The notes beneath the pieces are model-generated. The model was not told the origin of the DNA, made no database searches, and saw nothing but the letters and a program-made list of their open reading frames with translations. Shown here in pieces: positions 17,463 through 26,411 of a stretch of 64,000 bases of DNA. Made by a program: the position numbers and the translations under genes. Within the stretch, counting starts at the first letter, position 1, and the number at the start of each line of letters is the position of its first letter. Source of the stretch: UBA5066 sp046331465 (lineage in GTDB: Bacteria; Acidobacteriota; Thermoanaerobaculia; UBA5066); the NCBI GenBank assembly GCA_046331465.1, contig JAXLQV010000002.1:806001-870000 (forward strand), read 5' to 3'.

Positions 17463-19154
17463 CTACTTCGGCAGGAGCGTCCGCGGGTCGTTCGTGACGT
17501 TGTCGATGACGGAGGCGTAGGCCGCGAAGCTGCCGCCGCTCGTCGAGGTCGTCAGGAGGAGCTGGGCGTCGCGGGTGTTCGCCGTGACGCCGAGGTCGCG
17601 GACGACCTTCGTGACCTGGGTCATGCCGAGCGGCGGGAGCGTCCAGTCGCCGGAGCCGAGGACGCTGCCCGAGGCCGAGAGGAGCGTCCCGGTGACCGTG
17701 ACGTTCGCGGTCCCCGCGTTCGTCAGGATCAGGTTCGTGCGGAAGGAGGCGTCCTCGCGGATGCCGACGATCGAGCGGACGGTCCCCGACGTGATCATGT
17801 CGGACGCGGAGAAGGCGGGGACGGACTGGCCGAACGTGCCGCCCGGCTTCGACGGGTCGGGCGTGGCCGTCTGCCCGAGGATGTTCAGGGTCGCGACGTT
17901 CGCTGAGATCCTGATCGCGCCGTACGAGCCGTTCCCCTGGGCGAAGACGGACGCGAGGACGTCGTCGTACGTCACGGACTGGTTCCCGCCGAGGACGAAC
18001 TGCGCCGACTCCGGCCCGGTCGTGCCGTCCGCGTTGTTGCCGAGGAACTTCAGCTTGTACTTCGCCTCGGCCGAGCCCCGGTTCCCGATGGAGAGAGAGG
18101 TGCTGTAGAAGGCGCCGCCCGCGCCGGGCGAGTGGGCGGAGGAGGGGAGGATCCAGTTGACCGACGTGTCGCCCGAGGAGAGGCTCCATCCGATGTCGGC
18201 CAGGAGCTCGTCGGTGACGATCACCTGCGCGCCCGTCTTGATGTACGGCTCCATGATCTCGTTCGGGAAGAGGGCGGTGTCCCAGTGGGAGGTCGAGGAG
18301 CCCGCCTCGGAGGGGTTCGGGGCGTACATCTGCGGACGCCCTCCGAGGCCCACGCCGGCCGTGAGGACGCCCGAGGCGACCGCCTTCACCGCCGAGCCGT
18401 TCCAGAGGAGGTTCGAGGTGTTCGTGGTGGACGCGAGCCGCTCGGCGTTCGTCATCTGGGGCCAGGTCTTGCCCGTCGTCGCGTCGAAGAGGTTCACCAT
18501 GAAGGCATCGTCGAGCCCGACGCCGTCGTCCCCGGCGAACTTCTCGCCGGTCGACCGGTCGACGAAGGTCTGGAAGCCGAGACCGTGCGCGAGCTCGTGG
18601 ATGATCGTGTAGGTGAAGTCAATCGTCCCCGCGGGGGGCTGCCCGTCGATGCCGTAATAGAACTTGAGCCCGATGGAGCAGCTCCCGTCGTCGAGGGCGG
18701 TCGTGAAGGTCGCGTTGATGTCCTGGCCCGTCTCCGTCGCGTCGGCCGGGGCGAGGTCCTGGCCGGCGAGCTTGTTCGCGAGGGCGCTCGGATACCAGGT
18801 CGCGGGCCTCGGGGCCCCCACGAAGTCGGAGAAGACGTAATAGGTACCGGCCTGGCCCAGGACCGCGCTCGTCGAGCTGCACGCGAGAGCCTTGAAGCTC
18901 GCGAAGACGATGATCTCGACCGGCGAGTTGATCCGCGCCGCCCAGAAGTCGGCGGCGTACCTGAAGACGTTCAGCCGCTGCGCCCCGAGCGTCGTGCCGG
19001 TGTTGCCGCCGACGGGCGTCTTCGGGGTCGGGTCGTTGAAACCGACGCCGGCCGAGTCCTTGTTGACGATCGTGATCGTCGTCGCGAAGGCGGAAAGGGG
19101 AAGCGAGAGCGCGGCGGCGAGGGCCGCGCCGCGGAGGAGCGCCCTACCGGTCAT
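17463..19154 (-). CDS. Exported HExxH zinc-peptidase-like protein with C-terminal A-B beta modules
   Basis: 563 residues. Signal peptide (about 1-24, ending SAFA), then a region with the zinc-binding motif HELAHGLGF (H186 and H190), as in metzincin-like secreted peptidases that follow HExxHxxGF. The rest of the catalytic half is poorly recognisable. From about residue 332 two beta-rich modules follow: A (332-457) and B (458-563, with RTNLILTN, LPPLGMTQV and GGSFAAYASVIDN). The same pair occurs twice in the subtilase at 40165-43056. The start overlaps the stop of the small exported-protein gene by 11 bp, so the two are coupled. Peptidase activity is inferred from the motif only. Confidence 0.75.
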   Translation of the reverse strand: MTGRALLRGAALAAALSLPLSAFATTITIVNKDSAGVGFNDPTPKTPVGGNTGTTLGAQRLNVFRYAADFWAARINSPVEIIVFASFKALACSSTSAVLGQAGTYYVFSDFVGAPRPATWYPSALANKLAGQDLAPADATETGQDINATFTTALDDGSCSIGLKFYYGIDGQPPAGTIDFTYTIIHELAHGLGFQTFVDRSTGEKFAGDDGVGLDDAFMVNLFDATTGKTWPQMTNAERLASTTNTSNLLWNGSAVKAVASGVLTAGVGLGGRPQMYAPNPSEAGSSTSHWDTALFPNEIMEPYIKTGAQVIVTDELLADIGWSLSSGDTSVNWILPSSAHSPGAGGAFYSTSLSIGNRGSAEAKYKLKFLGNNADGTTGPESAQFVLGGNQSVTYDDVLASVFAQGNGSYGAIRISANVATLNILGQTATPDPSKPGGTFGQSVPAFSASDMITSGTVRSIVGIREDASFRTNLILTNAGTANVTVTGTLLSASGSVLGSGDWTLPPLGMTQVTKVVRDLGVTANTRDAQLLLTTSTSGGSFAAYASVIDNVTNDPRTLLPK

Positions 19155-19533
19155 GGTGCGGCTCCTCCTTCACGGTGGCTGCGGGCGTCGCCTCGTTGCA
19201 GGTGACGGCGACCTTCCCGTCGGGCGCCGTCGCGGCCTTCACCTCCATCATGAAGCGGTCGTCGAGGCGGATCTTCCTCCCTCCCGCCGCGGTCGTCACC
19301 TTCTCGACCTTGAGCGCCGGGAGACGTCCTGCCGGCGCGGCGGCGAGGGCGCCCTGCGTCCCGGCGGCCGGAGCCGAGAGCTGCCCCGTCGCCGGGTCGA
19401 CGTGGACTTTCATCGCGGCCGCCCCGGGCGCCGCCGGCGTGCCGGGCGCCGTTCCCTTCGCCTCGTCCGCGGCGAGCGGGAGGGCGAGGAGCGCCGCGAG
19501 GGCGAGGACGAAGTGGTGGGGCTTCAGTCGCAT
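19144..19533 (-). CDS. Small exported protein of unknown function, coupled to the peptidase gene
   Basis: 129 residues. A clear signal peptide (about 1-22, ending LPLAAD) is followed by an Ala/Pro/Gly-rich linker (about 25-65) and a compact domain with KVEKVTTAAGGRKIRLDDRF and a C-terminal EEPHHDR. It has one cysteine (in VTCNEA). I do not recognise the family. AGGAGG precedes the ATG at 19533 with good spacing. The gene overlaps the downstream peptidase start by 11 bp. That suggests a joint role, for example as a propeptide-like partner or inhibitor, but nothing in the sequence proves it. Confidence 0.7.
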   Translation of the reverse strand: MRLKPHHFVLALAALLALPLAADEAKGTAPGTPAAPGAAAMKVHVDPATGQLSAPAAGTQGALAAAPAGRLPALKVEKVTTAAGGRKIRLDDRFMMEVKAATAPDGKVAVTCNEATPAATVKEEPHHDR

Positions 19534-19655
19534 GTGTCCTCCTGCGGAGCGCGAATCCCGGCCGATGGGGCCGGGCGGCGTCCCCGTGAGTTCGGGGGAG
19601 TCTACGGCAGGCCGCAAGGCCGTATCCTCGGAGTGTCGGAAGGCACGAGAATCCA

Positions 19656-21773
19656 ATGGCCTCTTCGAGCTCCAAGAGCTTCCTCGACCTCATCTCGCCC
19701 GACTTCGCCGTCCTCCGGGGCCACCCGATCCCCTTCGGGGCGACGCCGTCGTGGCGGGGCGTGAACTTCTCGGTCTACGCGCGGCACGCGACGGCGGTCT
19801 CGCTCGTCCTCTTCGCGCCGGGCGAGGAGACACCGTCGGCCGAGTTCCCGCTCGACCCGCGCTACAACCGGACGGGCGACGTCTGGCACGCCTTCCTGCG
19901 CGGCCTCGACCCCGCCGTCTGCTGGGCCTGGCGGGCGGAGCGGTCGGTGGAGCCAGGGGCCCCGTGGCACCGCTACGACCGGACGCTCCTCCTCGACCCC
20001 TACGCCCGCGCCGTCGCGGGGGCCGCCCGGTGGGGGGCGCCCCCGACGCCGGGGGAGGAGACGGAGTGGGAGGGGGTGCGGGCGCGCCGCGGGGTCGTCT
20101 ACGGCAAGGAGTTCGACTGGGGCTTCGACCAGCCGATCGACCGGCACCTCGCCGACTCCGTCATCTACGAGCTCCACGTGAGGAGCTTCACGCGGCACCC
20201 GTCGTCCGGGGTCGAGCACCCCGGGACGTTCCGCGGGATCGTCGAGAAGATCCCGTACCTCGTCGAACTCGGCGTCACGGCGGTCGAGCTGATGCCGGTG
20301 ACCGAGTTCGAGGAGAACGACAGCGACCGGCGGAACCCCTTGACGGGCGAGCGGCTGAAGAACCTCTGGGGCTACCACCCGATCTCCTTCTTCGCGCCGC
20401 GCACGGCCTACGCCGCCGGCGCCGAGCCGGGGGCGTCCGTCGACGAGTTCCGGGAGATGGTGAAGGCGCTCCACGAGGCGGGGATCGAGGTGATCCTCGA
20501 CATCGTCTTCAACCACACGGGGGAGGGGGACGAGAAGGGGCCGACCCACTCCTTCCGCGGCCTCGACAACTCGACCTACTACATCCTCGACGGCGAGGGG
20601 CGCTACGCGAACTTCTCCGGCTGCGGGAACACCTTCAACTGCAACCACCCGGTCGCGCGCGACCTCGTCCTCGACGCGCTCCGCTACTGGGTGACGGAGA
20701 TGCACGTCGACGGCTTCCGCTTCGACCTCGCGTCGATCCTCGGGCGCGGCCGCGACGGCTCGGTCCTCGCGAACCCGCCGCTCCTCGAGCGGATCGCGGC
20801 CGACCCCGTCCTCGCGAACGCGAAGCTCATCGCCGAGGCGTGGGACGCCGCCGGCCTCTACCAGGTGGGCCACTTCCCGAACTGGGGGCGCTGGGCCGAG
20901 TGGAACGGGCGCTACCGCGACGACCTCCGCCGCTTCCTGAGGGGAGACGGGGGCATGGTCTCGCTCCTGGCGACGAGGCTCTCGGGGAGCGCGGACCTCT
21001 ACCAGGGGGGCGGGCGGGCCCCGCACCACTCGATCAACTTCGTCACGAGCCACGACGGCTTCCCGCTCGCCGACCTCTTCGCCTACTCGCGGAAGTACAA
21101 CGACGCGAACGGCGAGGGGAACCGCGACGGCGGCGACGACAACCACTCGTGGAACTGCGGGTACGAGGGGCCCGGCGCCCCGCCGGAGGTGGAGCGCCTC
21201 CGCCGCCGGATGGCGCGGAACGCCCTCGCTCTCCTCCTCGTCTCGCAGGGGGTGCCGATGCTCCTCTCCGGCGACGAGGCGGGGCGGACGCAGGGGGGGA
21301 ACAACAACGCCTACTGCCAGGACAACGGGACCTCGTGGCTCGACTGGGGCCTCGTCGAGAGGAACGCCGACCTCGTGAGGTTCGTGAAGACCCTCGTGAG
21401 GTTCCGGAAGAGGAACCCTCTCCTCCGGCGGCGGAGCTTCGTCGCCGAGGGGCCCGGCTCGGCGCCGGTGACGTGGCACGGCCACGCGCCGTACCGCCCC
21501 GACTGGTCGCCCGGCGCGACGTGCCTCGGGATGCACCTGAAGGACCCCGCGCGGGGCGACGACGTCTACGTCGTCGCGAACGCCCACGACGAGGCGCACC
21601 GGTTGGAGCTCGTCCCCCCTTCCGAGGGGCGGCGTTGGCACCTCGTCGCCGACACGTACCGGGAGCCGCCCGCCGACGTCTTCGAGGAGGGGACGGAGCC
21701 GCTCCTCGCGGATCCGACCCACCTCGTGGCCGGGCCCCGCTCCGTCGTCGTCCTGGTCGGGAAGAGGGACTGA
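19656..21773 (+). CDS. glgX: Glycogen debranching enzyme / isoamylase, GH13 (GlgX type)
   Basis: 705 residues, normal for GlgX/TreX enzymes. An N-terminal CBM48 domain (about 20-140) precedes the GH13 barrel. Catalytic residues are visible: nucleophile D357 in DGFRFDLAS, acid/base E394 in IAEAWD, and transition-state D467 in TSHDGF. It cleaves alpha-1,6 branches of glycogen after phosphorylase trimming. No other glycogen gene is near. The gene is monocistronic and diverges from the exported-protein/peptidase pair. A TATCCT hexamer at 19623-19628 could be its -10; GAGAAT just before the ATG is too close to be confident. Confidence 0.93.
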   Translation: MASSSSKSFLDLISPDFAVLRGHPIPFGATPSWRGVNFSVYARHATAVSLVLFAPGEETPSAEFPLDPRYNRTGDVWHAFLRGLDPAVCWAWRAERSVEPGAPWHRYDRTLLLDPYARAVAGAARWGAPPTPGEETEWEGVRARRGVVYGKEFDWGFDQPIDRHLADSVIYELHVRSFTRHPSSGVEHPGTFRGIVEKIPYLVELGVTAVELMPVTEFEENDSDRRNPLTGERLKNLWGYHPISFFAPRTAYAAGAEPGASVDEFREMVKALHEAGIEVILDIVFNHTGEGDEKGPTHSFRGLDNSTYYILDGEGRYANFSGCGNTFNCNHPVARDLVLDALRYWVTEMHVDGFRFDLASILGRGRDGSVLANPPLLERIAADPVLANAKLIAEAWDAAGLYQVGHFPNWGRWAEWNGRYRDDLRRFLRGDGGMVSLLATRLSGSADLYQGGGRAPHHSINFVTSHDGFPLADLFAYSRKYNDANGEGNRDGGDDNHSWNCGYEGPGAPPEVERLRRRMARNALALLLVSQGVPMLLSGDEAGRTQGGNNNAYCQDNGTSWLDWGLVERNADLVRFVKTLVRFRKRNPLLRRRSFVAEGPGSAPVTWHGHAPYRPDWSPGATCLGMHLKDPARGDDVYVVANAHDEAHRLELVPPSEGRRWHLVADTYREPPADVFEEGTEPLLADPTHLVAGPRSVVVLVGKRD

Positions 21774-21852
21774 GCCCCGGGAAAACCCGCGCGGCGTCCG
21801 GCGCGTAGACAGCGGCATGCGCCGCAGGTCTAATCGCGCGCCGGAGAACCGC

Positions 21853-24438
21853 ATGAACACCCGCTCCGCGCGCCCCGGCGCGCTCCTCGCCGTCGTCCTC
21901 GTCCTCGCCGCCGCGGCCGCCCCCGCGGCCCCCCTCGGGCCGGAGCGCCCGGCGCCCGCGGGAGAGCTCCTCCTCGGGCTGCAGAAGCTGCAGACGCTCG
22001 GGAGCGTCCTCTACGTCGCGGCCCACCCCGACGACGAGAACTCCGCGATGATCGCGACGTTCGCCGAGGGGCGTCGGATGCGGACGGCCTACCTCGCCCT
22101 GACGCGCGGCGACGGCGGGCAGAACCTGATCGGCTCCGAGCTCGGGCCCGCCCTCGGCCTCGTCCGGACGCACGAGCTCCTGTCGGCGCGCCGGATCGAC
22201 GGCGGCGAGCAGATGTTCACGCGGGCGATCGACTTCGGCTACTCGAAGACGCCCGAGGAGACGTTCCGGGTCTGGGGGCACGAGGAGGTCCTCGGCGACG
22301 TCGTGAGGGCGATCCGGACGTTCCGCCCCGACGTCGTCATCGCGCGCTTCCCCGAGAACGGCGACGGCGGCCACGGGCACCACACGGCCTCGGCGATCCT
22401 GGCCCACGAGGCGTTCCTCGCCGCTCCCGACCCGAAGCGGTTCCCGGAGCAGATCGCCGAGGGGCTCGCCCCGTGGAAGCCGCGCCGCCTCTTCTGGAAC
22501 GCCTGGCGGCGCGACGGCAAGCCGACCCCGGGGGCGATCCCGTTCGAGCTGGGCGACTACAGCCCCCTCCTCGGCCGGTCGTACACCGAGACCGCGGCCG
22601 AGAGCCGGAGCCAGCACAAGAGCCAGGGCTTCGGCTCCTCCGAGCGGCGCGGGAAGCTGACGAACGACCTCCTCCTCCTCGAGGGGGACGCGTTGAAGGC
22701 CGACCCCTTCGAGGGGATCGACACGACGTGGGCGCGCGTCGCGGGGGGCGCGCCCGTGGGCCGCCTCCTCGCCGAGGCCGAGCGCGCCTTCGACCCGCGC
22801 GACCCCGCGGCCGTCCTCCCGAAGCTCCTCGAGGCCCACGCCGCGATGCGCTGGCTCGGGGGCGACCCGTGGGTCGAGGTCAAGCGGAAGGAGCTCCTCG
22901 CCGCGATCCGGTCGGCCTCGGGCCTCTGGCTCGAGGCGATGGCCGCGAGCCCCTCGGCGACGCCGGGAAGCACGTTCCGGCTGAACGTCACCGCGCTCGT
23001 CCGCGCGGGGGCCCCGGCGACGCTGGCGCGCGTGCGGGTCCCGTGGGGGAAGGGCGAGGGCCTCCCGAACGGGGAGCTGAAGCTCAACGAGCCTGTGCAG
23101 GGGGGAACGGACGTGCCCGTCCCCGCCGACGCCCCGATCTCGCAGCCGCACTGGCTCCGCGCGAAGCCGGGGCGCGGCCTCTACCTCGTCCCGGAGCCGC
23201 GCGACGCGATCCGGCCCGACGGCGCGGCGCTCCGCGTCGCGTTCGAGATCGTGATGGGAGGCGAGAGCCTCGAGTACGAGGTGCCGGTCCTCTTCCGGAG
23301 GACGGACCCCGTGAAGGGGGAGGAGATCCGGCCGTTCGTCGTCGAGCCGCCGGTCACGCTCGAGCTGGGGGAGGACGTCTGCGTCCTCCCCGACGACCGC
23401 CCGCGCGCGGTGCGGGTGACGGTCCGCGCGGCCCAGGCGCCGACGTCGCAGGGAGGCCCTCCGCCGCTCACGCCGGCGATCGTCGCCGCCGCCACGGGCG
23501 AGGGGGCGAAGGAGGGCGCCGCCCCGGCCTCCAGGGCCGAGGGGACGGTGCGCCTCTCGCTCCCGGCCGGGTGGCGCGTGGAGCCCTCCTCGCGGCCGTT
23601 CTCGCTCCCGGCCGGAGCGGCCGAATCGTTCGAGTTCAGCGTCCACCCGCCCGCGATCCCGGGCGTCGCGACGCTCGCCGCCGAGGCCACGGTCGGCGGG
23701 ACGACGTGGAGCCTCTCGCGCGAGCGGATCGAGTACCCGCACCTGCCGCCCCTCGTCCTCTTCCCCCGTGCCGAGGCGCGCGCGGTCCACGTCGACCTCG
23801 CGAGGACGGGCCTCCGCGTCGGCTACGTCAGCGGACCCGGGGACGTGGTGCCGGGAGTCCTCAGGCAGATGGGCTTCGCCGTGACGCTCCTCTCGGCGGA
23901 CGACCTCCTCCGCGGCGACCTCGGCCACTTCGACTCCGTCGTCCTCGGGATCCGCGCCGCGAACACGCGCCCCGAGCTGAAGGAGGCGCTCCCGCGCCTC
24001 TTCGCGTGGGTCGAGAAAGGGGGGACGCTCGTCCTCCAGTACGACACGAGCTTCGAGCTCGTCACGGAGCAGCTCGGCCCGTACCCGATGAAGCTCGGGA
24101 GAGAGCGCGTGACCGTGGAAGAGGCGCCCGTGACGTTCCTCGCGCCGTCCGACCCGCTCCTCGCGGCGCCGAACCGGATCGGCCCGGCCGACTTCGAGGG
24201 GTGGGTCCAGGAGCGCGGCCTCTACTTCGCCTCGACCTGGGACGATCGCTACGTTCCGCTCCTCGGGATGGCCGACCCGGGCGAGAAGGAGACGAAGGGC
24301 TCGCTCCTCGTCGCCCGTTACGGGAAGGGGACGTACGTCTACACGGGGCTCTCGTTCTTCCGGCAGCTCCCGGCGGGGGTGCCGGGGGCGATCCGCCTCT
24401 TCGCGAACCTCGTCTCCGGCGGCCACGCGCGTGACTGA
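21853..24438 (+). CDS. Exported PIG-L/LmbE-family deacetylase, large multidomain form
   Basis: 861 residues. Signal peptide (about 1-27), then a PIG-L domain with the metal motif AHPDDE and the late histidines GGHGHHTAS (about 45-240), which are the zinc ligands and catalytic residues of N-acetylglucosaminide deacetylases. The C-terminal half includes an NEW3-like beta domain (LSLPAGWRVEP..) and a glutamine-amidotransferase-like fold (LRVGYVSGPGD .. GGTLVLQYD). ATG 21853 is chosen over 21817 because it gives a clean signal peptide and a TCTAAT hexamer (21828-21833) lies between them. It overlaps the 44-residue gene by 8 bp and leads a deacetylase-symporter operon, which suggests processing and uptake of an acetylated sugar or conjugate. 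Confidence 0.85.
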   Translation: MNTRSARPGALLAVVLVLAAAAAPAAPLGPERPAPAGELLLGLQKLQTLGSVLYVAAHPDDENSAMIATFAEGRRMRTAYLALTRGDGGQNLIGSELGPALGLVRTHELLSARRIDGGEQMFTRAIDFGYSKTPEETFRVWGHEEVLGDVVRAIRTFRPDVVIARFPENGDGGHGHHTASAILAHEAFLAAPDPKRFPEQIAEGLAPWKPRRLFWNAWRRDGKPTPGAIPFELGDYSPLLGRSYTETAAESRSQHKSQGFGSSERRGKLTNDLLLLEGDALKADPFEGIDTTWARVAGGAPVGRLLAEAERAFDPRDPAAVLPKLLEAHAAMRWLGGDPWVEVKRKELLAAIRSASGLWLEAMAASPSATPGSTFRLNVTALVRAGAPATLARVRVPWGKGEGLPNGELKLNEPVQGGTDVPVPADAPISQPHWLRAKPGRGLYLVPEPRDAIRPDGAALRVAFEIVMGGESLEYEVPVLFRRTDPVKGEEIRPFVVEPPVTLELGEDVCVLPDDRPRAVRVTVRAAQAPTSQGGPPPLTPAIVAAATGEGAKEGAAPASRAEGTVRLSLPAGWRVEPSSRPFSLPAGAAESFEFSVHPPAIPGVATLAAEATVGGTTWSLSRERIEYPHLPPLVLFPRAEARAVHVDLARTGLRVGYVSGPGDVVPGVLRQMGFAVTLLSADDLLRGDLGHFDSVVLGIRAANTRPELKEALPRLFAWVEKGGTLVLQYDTSFELVTEQLGPYPMKLGRERVTVEEAPVTFLAPSDPLLAAPNRIGPADFEGWVQERGLYFASTWDDRYVPLLGMADPGEKETKGSLLVARYGKGTYVYTGLSFFRQLPAGVPGAIRLFANLVSGGHARD

Positions 24439-24565
24439 GCCCTCGAACGGCGGCGAAGAGCCGCCGCCGGTCGGGAGGCGCTGGGGCGTCCTCTACGGCG
24501 TCGTCCTCGGGGCGCTCGCCGCCGAGATCGTCCTCTTCTGGCTCTTCGCGAGGGCGTTCCGTTGA
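24431..24565 (+). CDS. 44-residue single-helix membrane protein between deacetylase and symporter
   Basis: A GTG-initiated frame overlaps the deacetylase stop by 8 bp and the TTG start of the symporter by 4 bp (TTGA). The product has a hydrophilic Pro/Glu-rich N-terminus (residues 1-17), then one membrane helix (about 19-40: WGVLYGVVLGALAAEIVLFW) and a basic end (ARAFR). This resembles the tiny membrane proteins encoded just before some sodium:solute symporters, although I cannot name the family. The double overlap argues for real translation and tight coupling. It may be an accessory subunit or merely a coupling ORF. Confidence 0.65.
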   Translation: MTEPSNGGEEPPPVGRRWGVLYGVVLGALAAEIVLFWLFARAFR

Positions 24566-26265
24566 CGCTCCTCGACTGGGGCGTCCTCGGCGCCTCGCTC
24601 GTCTTCATCGTCGCCTGGGGCGTCGCGAAGAGCCGGCACCAGAAGGACATGAAGAGCTACCTGATGGCGAGCCGGGCGACGCCCTGGTGGGTCGTCGCGC
24701 TCTCGATCATGGCGACGCAGGCGAGCGCGATCACGTTCCTCTCGACGCCCGGGCAGGCCTACGTCGACGGGATGCGCTTCGTCCAGTTCTACTTCGGGCT
24801 CCCCCTCGCGATGGTCGTCCTCTCGATCACCGCGGTCCCGATCTACCACCGCCTGAACGTCTACACGGCCTACGAGTACCTCGAGAAGCGGTTCGACGTG
24901 CGGGTGCGGGGGTTGACGGCGTTCCTCTTCCTCCTCCAGCGCGGCCTCGCCTGCGGGCTGACGATCTACGCGCCCGCCCTCGTCCTCTCCGTCCTCCTCG
25001 GCTGGCCGGTCTCCGTGACGACGGCGCTCACGGGGACCCTCGTCGTCGTCTACGTCGCGGCCGGCGGGACGAAGGCCGTCAACGCGACGCAGGTCCAGCA
25101 GCTCCTCATCATCCTGTTCGGCATGGGGACGGCGTTCGTCCTCCTCCTCCGCCTCCTCCCCGACGGCGTCGGCGTCCTCGGCGCGGTCCGCGTCGCGGGA
25201 CGGCTCGGGAAGCTGAACGCGGTCGACCTCTCGTTCGACCCCTCGAGCCGCTACAACCTCTGGTCGGGCCTGATCGGCGGCTTCTTCCTCGCCCTCTCGT
25301 ACTTCGGCACCGACCAGTCGCAGGTGCAGCGCTACCTCTCGGGGGCCTCGGTCACCCAGAGCCGGCTCGGCCTCCTCGCGAACGGCCTCGTGAAGGTCCC
25401 GATGCAGTTCGTGATCCTCTTCGTCGGGGCGATGGTCTTCGCCTTCTACCAGTTCGTCCTCCCGCCGGTCTTCTTCAACCCGGTCGAGACGAAGCGGATC
25501 GCCGCCGGGCCGCGCGCGGGGGAGCTGACCGAGCTCGAGGCGCGGCACCGCCGGGCGTTCGAGGAGAGGCGCGAGAAGGCGGTCGCCTACGTCGCCGCGG
25601 CGCGCGGCTCCGACGCGGCCGCGCGCGAGGCGGCCGGCGCGGCGCTCGAGGCCGCGGACGCCCGCTTCGGGGCGGTCCGCGCCGACGTCTCGCGCCTCGT
25701 GAAGGAGACGCGCCCGGGAGCGGACGGGCGCGACGCGAACTACGTCTTCCTCCGCTTCGTCCTCGAGGTCCTCCCTCCCGGCGTCGTCGGGCTCGTCCTC
25801 GCGGCGGTCTTCGCGGCCTCGATGGCGTCGACGGCCGCGGAGCTGAACGCCCTCTCGACGACGACGGTCGTCGACGTCTACCTGAGGCTCGTGAGGAAGG
25901 ACGCCCACGACGCGCACTACGTCCAGGTGGGGAAGGCCGTGACGGTCTTCTGGGGCCTCTTCGCCGTCGCCTTCGCGCAGTACGCGAGCCGGCTCGGGAC
26001 GCTCATCGAGGCGGTGAACGTCCTCGGTTCGCTTTTCTACGGGACGATCCTCGGCGTCTTCCTCGTCGCGTTCTACCTCAAGAGGGTCGGCGCGACCGCG
26101 ACGCTCGCGGGGGCGATCGCCGGCGAGGCGACGGTCCTCGCGGCGTTCGCGTTCGCCGACCTCGGCTTCCTCTGGCTGAACGCGCTCGGCTGCGCCGTCG
26201 TCGTCCTCGTCGCGCTCGCGGCGACGGCGTTCACGGCATCGCGCGGGGTGCGCGCGGCCGCGTAG
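24562..26265 (+). CDS. Sodium:solute symporter (SSS family)
   Basis: 567 residues with about 13 membrane helices in the SSS/LeuT fold. Motifs such as IMATQASAITFLSTPGQAYVDG, YFGTDQSQVQRYLS and ASMASTAAELNALSTTTVVDVY place it with bacterial SSS transporters. A hydrophilic, charged insert (about residues 310-390) rich in Ala/Glu/Arg interrupts the membrane core. The start is TTG, overlapping the stop of the small membrane-protein gene by 4 bp, so its translation probably depends on that gene. The substrate is unknown; the linked deacetylase hints at a sugar, amino sugar or related compound. Confidence 0.88.
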   Translation: MTLLDWGVLGASLVFIVAWGVAKSRHQKDMKSYLMASRATPWWVVALSIMATQASAITFLSTPGQAYVDGMRFVQFYFGLPLAMVVLSITAVPIYHRLNVYTAYEYLEKRFDVRVRGLTAFLFLLQRGLACGLTIYAPALVLSVLLGWPVSVTTALTGTLVVVYVAAGGTKAVNATQVQQLLIILFGMGTAFVLLLRLLPDGVGVLGAVRVAGRLGKLNAVDLSFDPSSRYNLWSGLIGGFFLALSYFGTDQSQVQRYLSGASVTQSRLGLLANGLVKVPMQFVILFVGAMVFAFYQFVLPPVFFNPVETKRIAAGPRAGELTELEARHRRAFEERREKAVAYVAAARGSDAAAREAAGAALEAADARFGAVRADVSRLVKETRPGADGRDANYVFLRFVLEVLPPGVVGLVLAAVFAASMASTAAELNALSTTTVVDVYLRLVRKDAHDAHYVQVGKAVTVFWGLFAVAFAQYASRLGTLIEAVNVLGSLFYGTILGVFLVAFYLKRVGATATLAGAIAGEATVLAAFAFADLGFLWLNALGCAVVVLVALAATAFTASRGVRAAA

Positions 26266-26411
26266 GCCGGGCGGCACCGGCCACTCCGGCGCTCCCGCCG
26301 GGCGCCGCATCGCGGCGAGCTTCACGAAGAGGTTCCGTCTCCGGACCGGGCGGCGTATGGTCCGCCGAAATCCGGATCCCGCGCGGAACGAACCCGGGAA
26401 GGCGGTGCGAC

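Noticed and set aside
21817..21852. ATG at 21817 as the PIG-L deacetylase start
   Set aside because: It would put a basic segment ahead of the signal peptide, and a -10-like TCTAAT lies between the two candidate starts.
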